The translations under genes were made by a program, and so were the position numbers. DNA of 64,000 nt. Origin: Serilophus lunatus (lineage: Eukaryota > Chordata > Aves > Passeriformes > Eurylaimidae). Shown here piece after piece: positions 57,439-64,000 of the stretch; positions within the stretch are counted from its first letter, which is position 1, and every line of letters begins with the position of its first letter. The stretch spans positions 238,152-302,151 of the forward strand of contig VXBA01001026.1 in NCBI GenBank assembly GCA_013399895.1, written 5' to 3'. The notes beneath the pieces are model-generated. The model did not search any database. It saw only the letters and a program-made list of their open reading frames with translations, and was not told the origin of the DNA.

Positions 57439-57969
57439 ATGCCAGCACCCTGCACACACACCAACCAGAGGGCAGCCCAGGGGGACAGAGATGCCCCAAA
57501 CATGGGGCTCAGGCAGCACCCATCCCAAACCTGCAGGAATTCTGAGCTCCCTCAGAACCCACACAGGCTCAGCCTTGCACACTGACTGCAATTCCTGAGC
57601 ACAGGGCTGAGGGAATTACCAAAGTTTTGGCATCACTCAAAAACAAACACTGCCTGACAATTTCATAACAGCAAATTGAGAGTGAGAAGTTGGTCTTGAT
57701 AGGAATGATTTGGAAAGTGCTTTAAAAAAAAATAAAAGGTGGTTAAATGAACTGTTGGCTGGGTTACTAAATCCAGACAGGGAGATTACAGGCATTATTG
57801 ATTTACCTTAGAACAACTTGGGAACTCATTTCCAGTGGTTTTTAATGGAACCTGGATTTTCTCAGTCCTAATCTGCCTCATGAGGCTGAGTCTCCTGCAA
57901 GGGAAGGCAACACCAGAGCATTACTCTGGCAGCTGCCAGAGGTACAACAGCCCTGTAAGGCTACTCCAA
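57439..57969. other. ANKRD11 5' intron, nothing recognised
   Basis: Unique-looking sequence between two CR1 copies. Confidence 0.5.
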
Positions 57970-58155
57970 AATGATATGGGTTGGAAAAGTGCTTCAGAAT
58001 CATCGAGTCCAAGCTGTGCCCCATCTCCACCTTGTGCCCCAGCCCAGAGCTCTGAGTGCCATGGCCAGTCCCTCCCTGGACACCTCCAGGGCTGGGGACT
58101 CCAAACCTCCCTGGGCAGCCCCTGCCAATGCTTCCAAAAACCCTTCCCAGGAAGA
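57970..58155 (-). mobile_element. CR1 LINE 3' fragment, second subfamily type
   Basis: 'gggttggaaaagtgcttcag', 'catcgagtccaagctgtgcc', 'ctccctgggcagcccctgcc'. Confidence 0.86.
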
Positions 58156-59914
58156 AATGGATGGAAGATGGGAGCACCCACCAAGAGGATTCTGACCAGG
58201 ACAACACTCATCAACCCTCAACCCCTGGTCTGGCAGCAAAAGCTCCTTCACTTGGGAGAATGTTTTCCCCTGACCAGAGCACACCACAGCAGGCTCAGCC
58301 TTGGGCTGGTTTTAGTAGGTGAAAAGATTCTTATTCCTTTATGTCCCCAAAGCAAAAAGGCAAAGATTTTTCCCAACCTTTCCAGAAAAAAGAGTCCTGT
58401 AATACAAAACCAAGCAGGGACTACTGTAGCCTGCAAGGCTTCCAGAAAGGTGTGAGCACAGAGAAGAGCAGCTCGTGGCAGGAAGGAAATGGAACCATCA
58501 GCCTTTGAAGGCAGAGGCAGCTCCACGTCACCAACAGCGAAACCAAAGGACAAAAACCATCCCATCCTCAAAACCCAAAGTCCAAACACATCCTGCCCCG
58601 AGACAAAGGCAGGCCAGGGTGTGAGGGAGAGATGGCAACAAAGGGCCCCTGTTGGTGCTGCTGGCTGTGGTGCCCTCCGCCCCGAGCCACCCCCACAGAA
58701 ACCACTGAGCATCAGACCCTTCGTGTCTCACCCCGCAGCTCTGGGAGCCCCTGGCTCTGTCCATCCCCTCCTCCTCCAGCTCCTTCCTTTCCAGCCAGTG
58801 TCTCCCCCTCCTTCCCTCCTGGCTGCAGTGCCAGATGTCAGCCTGACCCCGGAGCCGCCGTTCCGGGTCACTTGTCGGGGTTATGGTGCAAAGGGCTCCC
58901 ACCTCGCTGGGCTGAGCCCTCCCTGTGCCACTCAGAGGGGCTGGGCACTGCTGGGCAATCGAGTTCCAGGCTTTTTTTCCCAGCTCACAGAGTTTGGAAG
59001 GCTGTTTACCAGCAGCCTCGGGCACTGAGTGCTGGGTAAGGTGACCCTGCACGACGCTCAGCATCAGTCATGGGGAGAGGCATCACTTGCTGCACGAGGG
59101 GAACGGGTGACCTGAATGTCTCCTGAAAGAATGATTGCACTCTGAAGGCAAGGGCTGAAGTTTCTGGAGGAGGGATGATGGGAATGCTGTGGCACTCCAA
59201 GGAAGGACCATTCAAAAGGCACTGGGATAACAAAGACAGCCACGGGGGAAGCTCAGTATGGATTGAAAATGAAGCCAGACCCGTGTTCTTGACCACCCCA
59301 CACTCCTTGAAGGATGTGCCTCGATGAAGGAGCAGCTCCAAGGCAACGGTATGCAGCTCCCTGGAAGGGAAGGGGAAAGCTTCCAGCCTGACATAAGCCA
59401 GGGCTCAGATTCTTCTATCACAGAGGCAGATAAGGCTGCGTCAACTTTTCCACTGGAGTTCTCTCCCCCCCTCCAAGGTTCACAGTCAGAGCAGAATGTT
59501 TTGGCCAGGTGGAAACTGAGCAGAAGCTCCCAAGGCTGGGAGCTGCTGTGTGTATAAAACATCACCTGCCCAGCCTTGCTTCCCCCACACTGGGAACAGG
59601 GAAATCTCATCTTCCTCCCTACGAATTCCTCACATTCCTGCACAGCCCATAAAGCTGAACCCCTCCAAGGGGCTGCTCAGAGCCACACAAAGTGCCCTGA
59701 AGCACCAAACAACCCCGGGGACTGAAACCCAAACGGGTTAAACATTACCCTGGGAGCTGAGCAGGGGGGACACACCGAGGTGCCACCATCCTGCTCCAGC
59801 TCCAGGATCCACAGCCCGGCCCCAGCCCCAATTCCACCAATTCTGCCTCGACCACAGGAGCAGCAGGCACTGGCACCCACTGGGACACGGGTCTGGAGAG
59901 GGAGGGAGACAACC
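58156..59914. other. ANKRD11 5' intron, nothing recognised
   Basis: Unique-looking sequence; no gene supported. Confidence 0.5.
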
Positions 59915-60048
59915 ACAGAGCCATGGAAGGCTTTGGGTTGGAAGGGACCTCAAAGCCCATCTCGTCCCACTCCCTGCCATGGGCAGGGACACCTCCCACT
60001 GTCCCAGGGGGCTCCAACCTGGCCTTGGACACTCCCAGGGATGGGGAA
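59915..60048 (-). mobile_element. CR1 LINE 3' fragment
   Basis: 'cagagccatggaaggctttg', 'ggttggaagggacctcaaag', ending 'cactcccagggatgggg'. Confidence 0.88.
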
Positions 60049-62411
60049 TCCATTAGAGTGTTTCTCCCCCATGGAGTCCATGTGCTTGTGGGAAGAGGGG
60101 AGAGGAAAGTGGTGGAAGGCCCCACCTGGGGGACTCAGCTCTTCCCAACACAGGCTCCTCCAGACAAACCCTCCTGCTTTCCCACCCCAGCAGAGCCAGA
60201 GGCAGCACACCCAGCTCACAGGCTCGCTCCATTTGGCACCATATTTTTGTGTGTGCCAACCCAGGAAGATGCTCCATTTCCAAGGACAGCACTGGAGGAG
60301 CCCAGCTCCCCCCAGGCCAGCCCTGTCCCCACTCCAGTTCCAAAGGCAGGAGCTGCTCCCAGCCCCAGTGCCAGGGAAGTTGTGGGGCCTGGTGCCATGC
60401 AGGGGGATGGGGACGGGGAGGTATTTTGGTCCTGGCACTGCCCAAACCCCACGTGCTTCACTTGCACTTATCCCTGAAGTCAGAAAAATTTGTGCTTGTT
60501 TTTCTGTCGCTGCTGAGCAGCTACGAAATGTCTCCCACCACGGAGAGCCTGAATAAATCCCAGCCCCAGAAGCAGCATCTGATTCAGCTTCTCTCCCATC
60601 CCCATCACAATTTCAAACCTTTAATTTACTGATGTTAAAGCAACGTCTCTGAGGGAGCTCAGAGCACTCAGGGGTGTATCCCTTTTAACCAATCTACAGC
60701 CAAATATCCCGATTTATTTCATTTACCCCAATATTCTGGGGAGCTTATTGCACTGGCTGTGACTTATCACAAGGGGACTGGTCACAAACTTTTCTTCCCT
60801 GTCCCCGTGGGAGCCCAGGGACCATCCCTGGATGGCTGAGAGAGCCACCCCTACACACCCTGAGTGCTTCCTGCAGCCTTTTGGGAGTGCCTGAAGTGAG
60901 TCTGGACTCCTCAGGTTCCAAGTCCAGATGAAAAATAACACCAAAAGAAGCAGAAAGGAGAAAACCAGCCCGATCTCATTCCTCTTCCTCTGTTAAATCT
61001 GGACTGCTGGATCAAAACATGGCAGTTTTTGAAGGCTCCATGGGTGGGTTTGAGGCCATGGGGAACCTGGAAAACTCCCCCCATCGCATTTGGGATTCGC
61101 CGCCGCGCGTCAGGGGAAGCAACTCTGTTCTTTCTGGAGGGAAGGGACAGATTGCAGGAGGAAAACCATGCCCCAAATGCTGCCAAATTCCACAGATTTG
61201 GTTATTAGGAGGCAATTAGGAATGTGATGAACACTTCCTGCTACGTTCAGCTCCACTGGCAGCACAGTGTCTGTGCCAGCCCGGATGGTTCCGAGGCGCA
61301 CGTGGCATCACGTCCCCAAAGCTGTGCCTTCCTCGTTGCCTCCCAGCCCCTTCCCCACTGCCACCTTGAATGCAGCTGTCTCACAAAATCAAATTGCAAG
61401 TAAAAAAAAATAATAATAAAAAAAATAGGGAGATTAAAACCTCGGGGGGGGGGTAAATAAAAGCGCGGCGGCACAAAGGGAAAAACAATTTTGCTCTTGT
61501 TTTTTAACTCAGAATCAACATCTGAGCTATTCAGGAAGCTGGTGCACTGCCCTGCAACCAACTTCAATTAGGGAATTCAAAAGCAGTCAGACAAAAGAAT
61601 GCCTGGGAGTTACTGCACCGCACCGAGATATTTTTAGCCAGAGCTGCGAGGCTGTTTGTGGGACACTGCTTCGCTTCTCTCGCGTTTCAGCTTTTGTATT
61701 TACATTCACAGGACGGAGAGATTTACTGGGTCACAGAGAGAGGGAGGAGAAGCGGCACAACCGACGGGAATCGTTTTGCTCCTGACACTCCTGGAAGGTT
61801 TTTAGCAAAGGCTGGTGGAGGCTGGAGAGAAGCAGAACAAGATTCGCCTCCATCTGTTTCAAAACTCATCTTTCAGCTGAAATCTCCAGTTTTTATTACC
61901 GTTATTGTTTACCACCATGACTGCATTTTACTTTCTTTTCAATTATTAAACTGTTCTTATCTCAACCTACAAGTTTCACTTTGATTCTCCTCCCCCTTCC
62001 CCGGGGTTAGTGGCGGGGGGGGGGCACTGAGAGAGCGGCTGTTTGAGGCTGAATCTCCAGCTGGGCTCAAACCATGACAGTCCCCTTTGGATTCCTTTGG
62101 AAGGGTGATGGGAACTCACACGTGGAGCCCCCGGAAAGGTCCCCTCGCCCCCCCACAGGCGGCAGGGACACGGCTGGTTCACCCACACAAAGCTGGGGCT
62201 GAATCCAGGCACTGACCTCTGGCCAGCCCCGGGTCACCAGATGGCCCAGGGACACTGCAGGGCAGGCCTGGCCACACGGAGCCCCCCATCCCACCCCCAG
62301 CACCATCTGCACCAGCTCAGCACAGGCTGAGACCCAGCGAGGTGCTTCTGGTTTTTTCAGAAGCCATTTCCTAAAACCCACAATGCTGCAGCCACCCCTT
62401 CCCTCCACGGG
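60049..62411. other. ANKRD11 5' intron, nothing recognised beyond homopolymers
   Basis: It has an A/T-rich run (about 61395-61430) next to a G run (61443-61452), and a further G run near 62012-62022. No gene or CR1 recognised. Confidence 0.5.
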
Positions 62412-62975
62412 CTGGGGAAGGGGCCCTGGGAACTGGGGGGGCACCCCAAGGCTGGGGCCATGGCAGGGGGACTGGGAAAGTGCCCTGGGAGCTGGGGGTG
62501 CACCCTAAAGCCAGAACCCTGGCAGGGCATGGTGCCCTGAGAGCTTGGGGTGTCCCCCAAGGCCAGGGCTGGGGAAGGTGCTCTTGGAGCTGGGGGTGCC
62601 CCCCAAGGCTGGAGCCCTGGCAGGGGGCTCAGGAAGGTGCCCTGGGTGCTGGGGGTGCCCCCCAAGGCTGGGGCCATGGCAGAGGGATTGGGAAGGTGCC
62701 CTGGGAACTGGGGGTGCCCCCCAAGGCTGGAGCCCTGGCATGGGGCTCAGGAAGGTGCCCTGGGTGCTGGGGGTGCCCCCCAAGGCTGGAGCCCTGGCAT
62801 GGGGCTCAGGAAGGTGCCCTGGGAACTGGGGGTGTCCCCCGAGGCTGGAGCCCTGACATGGGGCTCAGGAAGGTGCCCTGGGAACTGGGGGTGCCCCCCA
62901 AGGCTGGAGCCCTGGCAGGGGGCTCGGGAAGGTGCCCTGGGTGCTGGGGGTGCCCCCCAGGCCGGGCAGGGGGCT
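62412..62975. repeat. 59-bp minisatellite (VNTR), about 9.5 units
   Basis: The unit has the phrases 'aaggtgccctgggtgctggg' and 'tgccccccaaggctggagcc'. Repeat length is 59 bases in the regular part, and the first two or three units are more diverged. It produces long Pro/Gly-rich open frames on both strands. Confidence 0.95.
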
Positions 62976-64000
62976 CGGGCCCTGCCTGCACCATCAGCAT
63001 CCCTCCTCCAGCGCAGCCCCTCTTCCGCTCCCTCCCACCACTGCGGCAGCGCAGATGGCAGCAGTGTGACCTCGCTGTTCCTGCCTCCTTGTTTTGATCC
63101 TGCAGTCTTGATTGTTCAGGCTAATCCCACACTCCCAGCCTTGGCTGCCCGCCAGGACTGTTATTAATGGCACAAAAGCTTCTCATTCCAGCTACTTCTA
63201 CATCCGCTAATGCTGTTGTTCCCTTCCCTCGCTCCCCCTCTCGCCACATTACAAACTGGAGCCGGAATAGATTTTACAAGAGGGGGGAGGAAAACCTTCT
63301 CTGATCATCCTCATGCACCGAAAGCTCCACCAGGACCGTACAGGAAAGGCTCCTCAGCTCCAGCAATAAACACCCGCAGCAGAGCAGTGAGACCACCCCG
63401 CTCATCAGCAGCACGGGGATGCGGGGACAGCCCAGCAGCGCCTTCAGCAAGGCCAGGATCCCAGGCAGAGGCAGGCACAGCTGCCTGCAGGGCCCCAGGG
63501 CAGCACTGACACCGCAGCTCGGTGATAAGCATGAGAAACGCTGGGGTGCAGGGGCACAGCACCCCTGGCACAGCACCCCTGGCTGCTCTTCAGGTGGTCC
63601 CGGAGCCTTGGCTGCCTCAGCAGGGACCCCCTGCAGCACATTCCCATAAGTGAAGCTCATTAAATCACCACTGAAAGGTGGTTTCAGCCCATCCCAACCC
63701 AGCCCCTGAGGTGCCACTCTCACAGCAGGGCCCAAAGCCATGGCTGGGTCCATTCCCTTTGCCAGCCCCCCTTCCCTTCTCTGCTCTGAGCCCCCTCCCC
63801 AGGGAGGGTCTGTGGGCTGAGCCCTGGGCAGGGAGGGCTGGTTGGACCCCCTGACAGGACACTGGAGTGCAGGTCCTGTGCCAGCTCCACCTGCTCGGAC
63901 CCGGGGCTGGTTTGGGAAGGGATGGATGAGGAGATTTCACCGTGGCCTTCTGGCTCACCAGAGACCAGCCAGGGCACAAACCCCTCTGTGCTGCTGGGAC
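62976..64000. other. ANKRD11 5' intron to the window edge
   Basis: No exon, promoter or repeat family recognised. The gene's promoter was not located; it is presumably further along. Confidence 0.5.

Noticed and set aside
62480..63167. Pro/Gly-rich ORFs of about 205 residues in the 59-bp VNTR
   Set aside because: 59 is not a multiple of three, yet G/C-only sequence lacks stops in several frames at once; this is typical of GC-rich repeats, not of coding.
63210..63979. Promoter or first exon of ANKRD11 near the right edge
   Set aside because: Some GC-rich sequence, but no dense CpG island and no splice donor following a plausible leader; the promoter is more likely outside the window.

Overview
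The window is vertebrate nuclear DNA, almost certainly from a bird. One gene is recognisable: the minus-strand ankyrin-repeat chromatin regulator ANKRD11. It is split into short exons around one giant exon of about 6.7 kb. The introns carry about thirty 5'-truncated CR1 LINE tails. These have the avian signature of a unit ending in ATTCTATGA-like sequence, with a 'ccttccaacccaaaccattc' type 3' region. No SINEs, LTRs or bacterial-type genes were seen. The CR1 style and the many GC-rich minisatellites suggest a neognath bird, perhaps a passerine, on a small GC-rich chromosome. The species is inference only.

Layout, in gene order from right to left. 64,000-32,296 is the long 5' intron; the promoter and first non-coding exons were not found and probably lie beyond the window. 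32,295-32,151 is the exon with the start codon, preceded by three tiny upstream ORFs. 25,229-25,091 is the second coding exon. One coding exon, known from mammals to follow it, is not found in the assembled sequence and most likely lies in the 821-base assembly gap at 14,332-15,152. 13,348-13,145, 11,138-10,996 and 10,324-10,177 encode the ankyrin repeats. 9,431-2,710 is the giant exon, a Lys/Glu-rich then Pro/Ser/acidic regulatory body. 1,584-1,486, 1,394-1,251, 999-907 and 794-609 encode the conserved C-terminus and stop codon. A canonical AATAAA (445-450, minus) follows the stop by about 160 bases.

All visible exon junctions keep frame with GT/AG splice signals, and the assembled coding parts sum to 7,965 bases (2,654 codons plus stop) without the missing exon. 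The product is a nuclear protein that recruits histone deacetylases to p160 nuclear-receptor coactivators, and in mammals its loss causes KBG syndrome.

The non-coding part holds CR1 copies in both orientations and several tandem arrays (12-bp x23, 20-bp x15, 20-bp x8 beside the gap, 59-bp x about 9.5, 16/17-bp). It also has a purine-only-like tract and a few repeat-free islands with clustered transcription-factor-like motifs that may be regulatory. I saw no second protein-coding gene, tRNA, rRNA or CRISPR array, and nothing that I can honestly call a new biological system. The most useful leads are the missing exon, the uORF cluster and the candidate intronic enhancers.
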